Assembly: GCF_000236905.1 (NCBI RefSeq)
Contig: NC_016528.1
Span: 506,001 to 570,000, forward strand
Direction of reading: 5' to 3'
DNA length: 64,000 nt
Source of the DNA: Tetrapisispora phaffii CBS 4417
Taxonomy: Eukaryota > Ascomycota > Saccharomycetes > Saccharomycetales > Saccharomycetaceae
The position numbers and the translations under genes are program-made. Of this stretch, positions 10,160 to 20,029 are shown one piece after another (the first letter of the stretch is position 1; every line of letters starts with the position of its first letter). Below the pieces are notes generated by a model. That model saw only the letters and a program-made list of their open reading frames with translations, ran no database searches and was not told the DNA's origin.

Positions 10160-10708
10160 TTTGTAATGAAAGTCAACACAATTTTCTCAAATCGCAAAGA
10201 TTATACCCAATCTCTGAGCTTGATATACGTTGTATATTCTAAAATGATTTAATATATCTGTTTCGTATACCAAAGCTGGAGTTCTAATACCACTTATTTT
10301 AATATAATATCATGTTACTGCTTGAGATCAGATATATATAGAGTATATAAATTGTAAGTACGACGATTTCTTATCAATTCAACAACTATTTCGTTAAAAG
10401 TGATGTAAACGTCTAGGAGTTAATGGCTTTCACCATACTACTACCCTCGATGCAGGCATCAGACTATACAGCATCTGATAAGAAAAGGTTCCTTTCAGTA
10501 ACAGGATTCTTAACAAGTATTAAGGAAGGATATTGTAATGACCATTTTCTAAATAATATTATAGTATAGAAAATGTACTAGAATTAATTATTAAAAGTGA
10601 CGGTAAAGTTTAAATTAAACTACTTTGTATAAATATTTTAATAGCAACCTGTTTAAGATGAACCAGTAAAGTTATTAAGGTGAAAATCTTGTTGAACAAA
10701 TGACTATT
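10160..10708. other. intergenic between EPS1 and MIT1 3' end
   Basis: EPS1 promoter region. It also contains TATA-like sequence near 10330-10350 and a short open frame at 10423-10569, listed separately. Confidence 0.5.
10423..10569 (+). CDS. possible 48-codon small ORF, unrecognised
   Basis: An ATG-initiated frame (MAFTILLPSMQASDY...) ends in TAG at 10567-10569. It is less AT-rich than the surrounding spacer, and a TATATATAGAG/TATAAA cluster lies about 80-90 bases upstream. I recognise no homologue. It could be a chance frame in the EPS1 promoter. Conservation in a related species would decide. Confidence 0.2.
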   Translation: MAFTILLPSMQASDYTASDKKRFLSVTGFLTSIKEGYCNDHFLNNIIV

Positions 10709-13075
10709 TTAATTATCTGAGCTACTAGATTTTGCAGCCTCCTCAGTAGATATACTGTTTGAGGTGATGTCGTTTCTTGTCATAAAATTTTCATTGTATT
10801 CACTACCAATGCTAAAGTTTGAATTCTTATTCAATGACATTACAGGATCAGGGTTTTTACCTATTTGATTTTGTAAACTTGAAATTGATTCTGATGTAAC
10901 AGTAGAAAATTGTTGATTCAAATATGGTTGGAAATTAGTCGAATTGCCATTAGACATGGAGTTTGCCGATTTCAATTTATTATCATAGTTCATCATATTA
11001 ATATTATTTGTATTCAAATTTTCTCTAGTAATTTGATAAACTGGACCTAACGGTGTCCCTATGTCTGGATTGTTTGATAATTGTTGATACCTGGCATGAT
11101 TATTAGGTTGAGATATTAGTGGATATGCCATTGGAATACTATTTTGAGGATAGAAATTTCCTTGTGATTGAGTACCAGGTTGGTGGTATAATGGTAGGGC
11201 TCCAATTGAATTTACATTTTGTGATATTGGGAAATTTGGATCAACAGTTGGAGCATATTGAATATTGTTTGAATTATCATAGGGTATTCCTTTTTGATTA
11301 ATTGGATCCACCTGATTAATATTTTGATAATTATTCATTGCTATTGGAATTTGGGTAAAGTTATTATTCACTGAATTTTGGTTCATTTGATTAAACAACT
11401 GATCAGTACTTATCGTTTGCGGAAGTTGCATTTGTTGACGCGTTTGTATATCATCAGAAATATAAGCATTAGTGCCTTCGTTATTTACTTGATTTCTTAG
11501 CATATTATTATTATTATTTTGCGAATTTTGGTTTGTCCATTTTCCATTATTTAATTCATTATTGTATGAGCTCATCATCATATTATTATATTCATTTAAA
11601 GTTTTTGAATGTTGAAATGCATTTAGATTTTTATTAAGATTTTTAGTTTTATAATCATCTACTAATGAATCCATATCGAATTTTGTCAAATTAATTGTAT
11701 TTGAACTACTATTAGCACTATTCGCAGATAAATTGTAAAATTTACCTGTCATACCGGCTAATTGACTATTTTTATTATTAATACTCGAGGCTGGTGTCGA
11801 GACTTGAGTATTCTCATTTAATTTGGTAATACTATTATTATAATTCGATTTATACTTTTTGTTGTTATCGAACATATTTAAAGTTTTATAAGATGGTGAC
11901 GTTAAAAATGGAACAGATGACGTTGACGCAGATGAAGATTCGGTCGATGCAGATGCCGTTGATACTCCCGAGATAGTACCTTGTGAGGAGATGGAATTTC
12001 CATTAATGTTTGTGTTTATATCAGTACTGCTACGACTGCTATTAGTTGAAGATTTATTTTTTCTTCTTGATTTTCTATTTCTTCTCTTCCCATATTGTTG
12101 TTTCGAAGGTGACTCTGGTGGTGATGGTGAATTAGATACAGATGCTGACGATGAAGACAAAGAAGATGAATAACTTGAATTTAAATAACTGGATTTTGGC
12201 AATTCGTTTGATCCTGTTTTTTTCTGTTTATTTGATTTATTCTCTTTCTTAGCCTTTGTTGAATTCGATATATCATTTTTATTATGATCCTCATTTTTAC
12301 TGCTGCTACTGGTACCTCCCATACTAACACTCGCATTATCGCTACGACTGCTACGACTGCTACGACTATTATTATTATTACTACTGTTACTATTATTGGT
12401 ATTTGGAGTGAAGGTCAATTTAATATTATTAATTGCAGTTATCAATTGTTTTGAAGGATTGATATATTTAAAGAAGATATCTTTTTTCAACGGTATGAAT
12501 TTTTTATTATTAATATCATCTACGTTATAATAAGATACAATATGGAATGTTTGATTGTTAAATTTGACAGAAATTGTTTTCTTAACGAAACCTGTGTAAA
12601 TGATATATCTTTTAACAGCATTTGAATTTGTCTCTGAACTATTCTTAGAGTTAATTTCTAAATCATTTAAGGAACGTGAAGGATGCCTATTTTTAATTTT
12701 ATTTGAAAGCGACGAAGATGCCGAAGAAGAAGAAGAAGAAGAAGAAGAAGAAGAAAATAAATCAATATTATTATTATTGATAGTATTATTATTATTATTA
12801 TTATTGTTATTGCTTGCTCTGTAGTACTCTCTATAAACCAAAAATTTAGTTGATATTCTGGAAGGTGACCAAGTGATACCATCTGTCCATCTTTTAATAC
12901 CCGAAATTTCTTCAATGAATATAAAAATATTACCCGATATTATCAAATACGGCCTCTCTATATCATATAATCTTCTTGGTACATGGACTAAAAAACCGTC
13001 AATGACAGCTTGTAAAATCAATAAAGCATCTTGTTCATTTTCAATATAACCTTGATAACTTGGTTGAATGTTCAT
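10709..13075 (-). CDS. MIT1: Mit1, WOPR-domain transcription factor
   Basis: The 788-residue protein starts with the WOPR (Gti1/Pac2) DNA-binding domain in two parts. Residues 8-88 contain GFLVHVPRRLYDIERP and IKRWTDGITWSPSR, and about residues 150-215 contain YIIYTGFVKKTISV and VSYYNVDD. Asn and Ser homopolymers separate the two parts, and the long C-terminal region is rich in Asn, Ser and Gln. The family includes S. cerevisiae Mit1 (YEL007W), which activates pseudohyphal growth genes, and Candida Wor1, the white-opaque master regulator. Position between EPS1 and NAS2 supports MIT1. The homopolymers are encoded by trinucleotide runs around 12360-12380 and 12727-12815 and may vary in length between strains. 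Confidence 0.93.
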   Translation of the reverse strand: MNIQPSYQGYIENEQDALLILQAVIDGFLVHVPRRLYDIERPYLIISGNIFIFIEEISGIKRWTDGITWSPSRISTKFLVYREYYRASNNNNNNNNNTINNNNIDLFSSSSSSSSSSSASSSLSNKIKNRHPSRSLNDLEINSKNSSETNSNAVKRYIIYTGFVKKTISVKFNNQTFHIVSYYNVDDINNKKFIPLKKDIFFKYINPSKQLITAINNIKLTFTPNTNNSNSSNNNNSRSSRSSRSDNASVSMGGTSSSSKNEDHNKNDISNSTKAKKENKSNKQKKTGSNELPKSSYLNSSYSSSLSSSSASVSNSPSPPESPSKQQYGKRRNRKSRRKNKSSTNSSRSSTDINTNINGNSISSQGTISGVSTASASTESSSASTSSVPFLTSPSYKTLNMFDNNKKYKSNYNNSITKLNENTQVSTPASSINNKNSQLAGMTGKFYNLSANSANSSSNTINLTKFDMDSLVDDYKTKNLNKNLNAFQHSKTLNEYNNMMMSSYNNELNNGKWTNQNSQNNNNNMLRNQVNNEGTNAYISDDIQTRQQMQLPQTISTDQLFNQMNQNSVNNNFTQIPIAMNNYQNINQVDPINQKGIPYDNSNNIQYAPTVDPNFPISQNVNSIGALPLYHQPGTQSQGNFYPQNSIPMAYPLISQPNNHARYQQLSNNPDIGTPLGPVYQITRENLNTNNINMMNYDNKLKSANSMSNGNSTNFQPYLNQQFSTVTSESISSLQNQIGKNPDPVMSLNKNSNFSIGSEYNENFMTRNDITSNSISTEEAAKSSSSDN
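12726..12815. repeat. trinucleotide microsatellites inside MIT1
   Basis: A GAA run (about 12727-12755) is followed by a TTA-rich run (about 12767-12815). On the minus coding strand they encode Ser and Asn tracts between the two halves of the WOPR domain. Such in-frame runs tend to change length by slippage. Confidence 0.85.
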
Positions 13076-15937
13076 TGGGTTTTGCTTCTTTATCTTTATC
13101 TTATTCTTTATATTTCTTTCCCTTTGTTTTTTTTTATTTTTATTATTTTTTTAAAATTTATTTTACGTAAAAGAGTGAAATAATAATCTAATAATCAAAG
13201 ACTTTTATGTTAGTATATCGATACTTTAGGAAACGATCAATTGATTAATTATATTCCAATAATTTTAAAAGAATAAAAAGAGAGAATTCACACAAAAAAA
13301 AGAAATTAAAAACAAAAAAACACAACAAAACAATAATTAATCTTTTTATTACAGGGAACAATTGGTTTTGGAACAGCTTCTTATTGTTATGATAATTAAT
13401 TTCTCCAAATTGCCAAAACTTTTTTTATATTCGTATCTTTAATTTAAAGAAGTAGTGTAGTGGAAAATATATATTACATATCAGTATATATTAAATGTGC
13501 TTATATACTTATATATGTATCTTTAAAGTGAGAAGGAAAACAAATAAAAAAAAAAATTAAGGAATTTCTTATCTGCAGAGACGGAAAAGAATACACGCAG
13601 GCAAAATAAATCTCGTAGGCAAATCGAGATTCAATCACTCATTTAACTTCTAAAGAAGAGAATGAATAAAAGAGAAACCACCGTACCAGATGCAGAAGCA
13701 ACGAAATTAGTTTTTTGTTTTAATTTTAAATTTACAGAAAAAAGGAAAGCAACATTAAATATACTAATACTTGACCCAATATACTTGCAGCGCAGCATTG
13801 TCGAGAAACGAACGAACATACAGAAAAACTACAGATCCAGTAATAACAGCAAAAAAGTAACAAACAATTCGCTGTAGAAGAAGGCGACAGGCAAACCAAT
13901 TTCCAAAAAACACAACAACGTCACAAAGACAAAACCTCGAACGAGATAGAAGAGATAACTGGGACTATAATACGCTAAGTGTAACGAAAACCTGTATACA
14001 GGATTAGTATCGTATTCGTAATTACCAATGGAGAGCACTTGTAAATATGCAATCAGTCCGAAAGCGGTTATCGTCACAAGACGGGAAAAATAGCACGTTT
14101 AACAGGCATACGCAGTGCTTGTGGTACATTTGCTAATAATGCGTTGATTATAGTGAGTCCGAGAGCGTGTGTGTGTGATAATGCGTGTGGCGGCGTACAG
14201 AACCCACCGCCGCTTTCCACTTGAAGGAAAGCTAACGTAATTAGTGTCTGTTTCCTGTAGGAAAACAATCTCGGGGCGCACTGTTCAAAGGAAAACAAGC
14301 GCTTTTTTGACAGGTGCGGCCACAGGCAATTTTGTTTTTTTTGACAAGGATGAGAAAGACACCGCAACAACACCATGGGAGACCCCGCATGTCGATTAAA
14401 TGAACAATTTAAAATGAACAAAAAAGTGCAAAAATCAACTTTTCTTTTTTGATATTCAATTTTTAAGTGTACCTACTCTGCTTTACCTGTCTTGATAGTG
14501 CACGCGGCATAAAAGTCTAGTTTTCCAGGCATTTCTCTGTGTGTATGAACGCATGCATGCGCGTATGCACACGCACGAACTCGTAGGGTCGTTTTTAATT
14601 TTTTTTTTTTAATTTTTTGAGGCCGGCAACGACAAGAATATATTTATGGAAGATCACACTATATTCGTCGTACGCATCACGATACAAAACTGAGTCTTTT
14701 ACTATTTTTATTTTCGTTTTTATATTTCTTTCAAAGCAGACACGCACGCAAACACATAAAATTAAACTAAGCAGTGAGAGAAAAGAACGAAGAATGATAT
14801 TAATCCAAAAGGTAGAGAACCCTTTACACCAAGAAACGAAACAGATAAATTTATGAATAAATTGACGTTTGTATTTTTCTAAGTGATGTGTCTTTGCACG
14901 GGACATGAAATTACAAATTTGCTGAATCTGCGTGTTGCGGGAAATCACTGTTTCAATTTCTTTCTTTTTCCTTTTTTTTTTTTTTTTTTATTTTTTATGT
15001 TTTTTTTTCACCTATAGGAAATTTTTTTGCCAGCTGTAAGTAACACTGTGTGATCACATTTTTTTGGACTGAATCCCAAATAGAACCAAGAAAAAAAAAG
15101 GGACACTCTTTTCATATCTTGCATCACATAACGGAACGTTCTCCCACACGTTATTGTAATGTATTTAAGTCAAAAAAACAATAAGCAATAATGCTGGGCA
15201 ATCAGAAAAAGTATAATTTTTATTTTCGAACTTCTTAATACATGTGATCCCGTTTTGAAATAAGGAATTCGAAAGTGTGGCCGAACGTTTACTGTTTTCT
15301 TAGTATAATACTCGGAAATGACTGGGTGTATGGTAAGGATAATATGAATTTTCAATAATCTGGATGGATGCATATAGCATTAACTAGGGTATATCAAAAA
15401 CAGAAAGAGAACGTGAGAGAAGCAAATCCAGCGTGGTAGTGTTTTAACCATGCACTAGAACAGCACAGAATATGTAATATGTATTATCTCGGCATGAAAC
15501 AGTTAGTACCGATTATACTATAAGCGATCTAATAAGTAATGTAATATCTTATTATCATAAACGACGTATAATAATACGTTCATGTTTCGTGTTGTGTAGC
15601 GATTACAACATATACCACGCATTTTTTGTGCTAATTACTTCTTTTTGATGGTTTATCTCGTAATACGAACTATATATATATATATATCAATTTAGTGTGT
15701 TATCACATTCCATCGCGTCTTGTAATTTATTTATTACTTGTAAAAATGAAATTTTAAGCTTACAAGATTATTATGTGGTTTTACTTTTTGTATTTTAGTA
15801 CAGTGTGGAATTTAATTTATGCTTTTTTCTTTTGTTTTTGTTCTGTCCGTGTATCTGTTTGGCAAAAGAAATTGGTATTGGAAAATTATTTTTCTACTGC
15901 ATTGAGCAAGAGAGAAAATCAAAATATACACATTATT
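13076..15937. promoter_or_regulatory. 2.9-kb divergent upstream region of MIT1 and NAS2
   Basis: No convincing gene is present. The region holds poly-A/T runs, an AT dinucleotide run at about 15672-15687, a palindrome TTTCCTGTAGGAAA at about 14249-14262, GC-richer sequence at 14150-14350, and a purely alternating purine-pyrimidine stretch at 14549-14577. Long upstream regions are typical of WOPR and other morphogenesis regulators that integrate many inputs. No individual binding site can be assigned with confidence. Confidence 0.45.
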
Positions 15938-16585
15938 ATGTCGTTGAGTTCTGAAATTTCTAGAAAATTCGAAATTGACAAGACTATTACAGCTCAACTA
16001 GCTGCAATTGATAAATTATCAATTGATAACCTAATTGAACTGAAGAAACAAATTGAGTTTCAACTAGATGGACATATCGGACAATTAGAAATATTAGAAA
16101 ATGACGGTAATAGCACGAATGGTACAGGCAATTATTTAGTAGATGGTTTCCCAAGAAGTGATTTGGATTTAATTTCAATTAGATTTGTAAGAAGAAATAT
16201 AATTATGCTGAAGAATGATTTAGAAAAATTAATTAATATTCTCTATGAAAAATTAAATAACAATTCTAAATTATCATCAAATAAACCAATTCCACAACAA
16301 TTAAAATCGTTTATACTCTTTTCCGGAATTGTGAAAGGTTCTCCAAGTGAAAAATCGGGTTTAAAAGAAAACGATAAATTAATTACAATTAATCAATTAA
16401 ATTATAAAAACTATAAGAATTTAAATGATATTAAACTAATCTTACAATCAAATTTAAATAAAAATGTTCATTTGAAAATCTTAAGAGAAAGTTCAGGCAA
16501 ATATCATGATTTAATATTAATGCCTACAGATAAATGGAATGGTCAAGGTATACTAGGCTGTAGAATTACTGAAATATCAACCTAG
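15938..16585 (+). CDS. NAS2: Nas2, 26S proteasome base assembly chaperone
   Basis: The 215-residue protein has an N-terminal helical domain (about residues 10-110) and a C-terminal PDZ domain (about 125-205, containing SPSEKSGLKENDKLITIN). This matches S. cerevisiae Nas2 (YIL007C, 220 aa; human p27/PSMD9), which holds Rpt5 during assembly of the proteasome base. The open frame extends 55 codons upstream with an unusual hydrophobic sequence, but the conserved protein begins at the ATG at 15938 (MSLSSEISRKFEI). Position beyond MIT1 fits the mixed YEL007/YIL007 order. Confidence 0.92.
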   Translation: MSLSSEISRKFEIDKTITAQLAAIDKLSIDNLIELKKQIEFQLDGHIGQLEILENDGNSTNGTGNYLVDGFPRSDLDLISIRFVRRNIIMLKNDLEKLINILYEKLNNNSKLSSNKPIPQQLKSFILFSGIVKGSPSEKSGLKENDKLITINQLNYKNYKNLNDIKLILQSNLNKNVHLKILRESSGKYHDLILMPTDKWNGQGILGCRITEIST

Positions 16586-17610
16586 AACAAACAAACAAAA
16601 GACGTGTTCTACATTATATTTATGAACCTAATTATCTTATTTCCTTGTTAATTGCTTCCATGATAACGACGGATTTTACAATGCGCGGAAGTATCATTTA
16701 CACATACCTTTCGAACTTAAAATGTATATTACTAATTGCATCATCATAAAAATGTTCGAAAATATTAGATTTTTCTAACATTCGATTGGGAGAGATGTTT
16801 CGTTACTTTAATCAATAAAATAATTTGAACACGATGCAGGGGTACATTTCGTGGATGAAAGATACTTCTAGGATTAATATAAGTCCGAGGTTAGCTAGCT
16901 ATCTAAATGCATTATACTTTTTACAGAACTTGATATAACACGCAATCAATCACATCGATTCTTGAAACTATATTCTTTGTTATGGCTTGCATATATGCAT
17001 TTCAAGAAATATTATAGTGACCATTCATGATTAACAGTACCTTCGATTTATAATAATGCTATAGCGAGAGCTATACTGAGATATTCAACTTATGTTAAAC
17101 ACATATTCTAGTTCTACACTAATTAGGGTGTCTATAATATAGATAGCATATCCAATAAGATAGTGCATACATGAAAATATGGGCTTTAAATTAAATCGCT
17201 TATTAGATTCATTCATCTGGTTGATGCTTGAAAGTAATACTATGATATGACAACTTGGTCTATTTAGCATCATAACAATCAATGAATACATCTGATCCAT
17301 TTCGTTTTCTGCTTTATCACAACTATGCTTCTAACGTGATCATTTATTTAATCTGGGATAGTGGAACCGTGATCGAATCTTTCCTTTTGTATAACTCTAA
17401 TTATGAGTTAATCGTAAATTCTACTCTGTTCCTTTCTTTAATGTTAAGCAGGGTGTATTGTCTATATATTTAATTTATCATGCTGCCTGTCAAATTGGTC
17501 GTTATTCGCAAATTTGCTTCACTAAAAAACCTCTTGGGATATGATGTTAAGAAAGGATTTAAGGCCATTAGTGACAGCTTACAGTTAAGATCATAACTCG
17601 TAACAAAAAA
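16586..17610. other. intergenic after NAS2, no gene seen
   Basis: About 1 kb of AT-rich DNA with only short random frames. It leads into an LTR-rich stretch upstream of tRNA-Val. Confidence 0.5.
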
Positions 17611-18044
17611 TGTTGGAATTATAGTGATGTACATGACAGAGTTCAATTATTTAAAACGCTTAAAGTGTGGAAAACATTATTTACAAACTATCAACTCAAA
17701 GCTTTTGGAAAAACCATCACAATAGTAATGTAAAAAGTTTTCCAATGATATTTATAACTATATATTATAAATATATATGCAATAAGTAATTAAAGATCTT
17801 AGTCGATTGAATGTACGATTGGATTCAATTGACTAACTAGCACAAAGTACGGTAGAAATATAGTATCCAGTTATTGTTCAATGTATATATTCATAATTTA
17901 ATATATTTAAATTGTCGTTCTTGGAGTATATATATAGATTAAATTCTCGGGTTTCCTGAAACTTAATTAATGTCAGAAAATTAATGTAACTGAGTAAGTC
18001 ATTTGTTGATAGCTTATTGGAATGATCAGTATCAGTACGTTACA
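17611..18044 (+). mobile_element. candidate decayed solo LTR
   Basis: It begins TGTTGGAATTATAGTGATG and its first about 40 bases resemble the start of the LTR of the Ty at 55564. It ends in ACA at 18044. An ATG lies about 75 bases before the end, similar to the Gag start position in the intact LTR (83 bases). AAAAA flanks both sides, but A runs are weak evidence for a target-site duplication. Confidence 0.4.
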
Positions 18045-18063
18045 AAAAAAGTTGAATTAGTAC

Positions 18064-18329
18064 TGACTGTATGTGAAGATGCATGACAACAGCAACCTCA
18101 GAGTCTTCTAACAACATCCATTGACCGCTATGACACTGACCAGCTCATACGATCGCATAGCATAATTAACGTAACGCATCCATTAGAGAAATCGAGATGG
18201 TGAAGAACTTAATCCCTAAACCGGGTCTTCGCATATTTAAAGAAGATACTTCCTCATGTAAGATTTTATGCTTTGTATTATAGTTACGATATATATAATA
18301 AATGGCTGCTCAGCGTCACAACCAAAACA
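18064..18329 (+). mobile_element. solo LTR with AGTAC target-site duplication
   Basis: A 266-bp segment begins TGACTGTATG and ends CCAAAACA, flanked on both sides by AGTAC (18059-18063 and 18330-18334). An ATG 28 bases before the end opens a short frame (MAAQRHNQN), consistent with a Gag start codon inside the LTR as in Ty1/copia elements. It lies upstream of tRNA-Val among other LTRs. The family differs from the other LTRs in the window. Confidence 0.7.
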
Positions 18330-18537
18330 AGTACTTAATGGTATGTCATATGTATATGAGAACTGTAATAAGCACTTAAGATACTACGAACACTCTCACT
18401 CTGCGATATTAGTATCGAAGTAAGCTTTGATCTCCCATAAAAGGAGAGGCCAGACATTGTATAATCCATTATACGTTCGATGTCATTTCATATAGCTATC
18501 TGGCTACTTATGGACCTTTTATCATGATAATATTTAT

Positions 18538-19257
18538 TGTAATATGGGTAATAATAAAAACAGATCTATGACAAGAATGTAATATAAAAGATAGACAGAT
18601 ATAAGACAGACAATTATATTAGAACGGATGGGAAGTGCTGATTTGGATCTTTCATTATTCTTTTTATTTCAACAAAGCTTATCCTTTTTATTATACTATG
18701 AAATACACAATAAAATAGTTACATGATTATTTCAAATCCTGGATATATAAATAGGTTGCCTAGTTATACTTTTGGGTCCGTTATTTCTTGCTAGATAATG
18801 TATTTGTTGGAAATGCCACTGGTCGTATAAGTGACTATACAATACCAGATATTACCTCTTTAGAATATTATTGTTGCATACCTGAAACAATAGTCCCTGC
18901 AAGAATGTAATAGCAAAATTCCTAATGCATATATAGTACTGTAGAAACATCAGCGTACCGTACGTGTTCAACTCAACGACGTCGTCTCGTTGGACAGAAC
19001 GGTAGATTGAAATATTATGTATATATAAACCCCGGTAATCAATAGTAAATAATTCATTGATCCAGGTCCAAGAGACCAGAGAGATTAATCTGATTAGATA
19101 GTATATAATCTAACTACATTTTAATATATTAAAGCAATGAATTCATCTATTGAGCAGTATTAGACTTGGTCACTACATTCAAATTGACAATAGTTGTTTA
19201 AGGGTTACAGGAATAATTTCCTACATTGAGAATGTTTGTTGTTTCATATCTGAAACA
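18538..19257 (-). mobile_element. Ty3/sigma-like solo LTR, split by a younger LTR
   Basis: The sequence at 18538-18800 plus 19162-19257 is an inverted, diverged copy of the LTR at 19399-19757. Shared blocks include the TATA-region TATAAATAGG, a GATC-C-n-CTTCCCATC block resembling one in sigma LTRs, and the TGTAATAT terminus. Removing the inserted element (18805-19156) and one duplication leaves about 363 bp, matching the 359 bp of the other copy. A target-site duplication for this older LTR is not recognisable. Confidence 0.6.
18805..19156 (+). mobile_element. solo LTR (family 2) with GTATT duplication
   Basis: A 352-bp LTR begins TGTTGGAAATGCCACTGG and ends CTATTGAGCA, flanked by GTATT at 18800-18804 and 19157-19161. 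It contains a TATATAAACCCCGG promoter block and an ATG 20 bases before its end. A close relative occurs split around the Ty at 50200-56231. It is inserted into the older sigma-like LTR of opposite orientation. Confidence 0.88.
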
Positions 19258-19398
19258 GTAAAAACAATTAGTAACGTATCCTGATCTTTTTTTGATTTAG
19301 TATTACAGAACTAAAGCAATTTTATGTTGTAATATAAACTCAGCAAGAGTTAGATTACGATATAACATTAGTAATATTTCCTGTTTAGGAATTATTAC

Positions 19399-19757
19399 TG
19401 AAACATGTGAAACACTAATATTTCCTATTTAGGAAATATGGTTGTAAACCTGAAACAACAGATGCCGATAAGAATGTAATGATAAGTTCAACGAGGCACA
19501 TTGCAAATTGTAGCTAAACTAAAAGTATAAATAGGAGACCTATTTATACTTCTAGTATTTGGATGATCATGTAACTTATTATTAGATATTATGTAGAATA
19601 GATAAAAAGAAGCAAGTTTCTGTTTTACGTTGAAAATAATAAGAAGATCCGATCCTGCGCTTCCCATCTGCCATAATATAATAGTCTGTCTTACATCTGT
19701 CTATCTATTATATTATAATCCTGTCATAACTCTGTCTATTGTAGTACTCATATTACA
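19399..19757 (+). mobile_element. Ty3/sigma-like solo LTR abutting tRNA-Val
   Basis: About 359 bp, with a hairpin-forming TATTTCCTATTTAGGAAATA near its start, a TATA block (AAGTATAAATAGG) and the sequence GATCCGATCCTGCGCTTCCC, which resembles S. cerevisiae sigma. It ends TATTACA only 18 bp before the mature 5' end of tRNA-Val. That is the spacing expected for Ty3-type insertion at a Pol III start site. The exact 5' end is uncertain and no duplication is intact. Confidence 0.55.
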
Positions 19758-19775
19758 ATATTTTATAAATTAGTT

Positions 19776-19849
19776 GGTTTCGTGGTCTAGTCGGTTATGG
19801 CATCTGCTTAACACGCAGAACGTCCCCAGTTCGATCCTGGGCGAAATCA
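19776..19849 (+). tRNA. tRNA-Val (AAC)
   Basis: A 74-nt cloverleaf runs from GGTTTCGTGGTC to GCGAAATCA, with anticodon AAC at 19810-19812. The A box (TGGTCTAGTCGG) and B box (GTTCGATCC) are intact. A T-run at about 19856-19862 acts as terminator. The sequence is essentially that of yeast tRNA-Val(AAC). Upstream DNA is full of LTRs, as is usual for Pol III target sites. Confidence 0.97.
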
Positions 19850-20029
19850 TTAATTGTTTTTTTAAATCTACTTTTTTTTATGCCTCTATTCATAAGATAT
19901 ATATATGTTTGTCATCAATGACAGCATTGTGCTCGGATAAGATATGAATAAAGACAGTTAAAGTTTTATTTTTCTTTTTAAGTTATATACATTTATTTCT
20001 ACAAACTATGTTTATCATGTTATATGTTT

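Noticed and set aside
12600..12824. Plus-strand poly-Glu/poly-Leu frame opposite MIT1
   Set aside because: Shadow of the Ser and Asn codon runs of MIT1 on the other strand.
14074..14421. 115-codon minus-strand frame in the MIT1 upstream region
   Set aside because: It is Cys/Leu/His-rich with low-complexity stretches, overlaps another meaningless frame, and shows no conserved domain.
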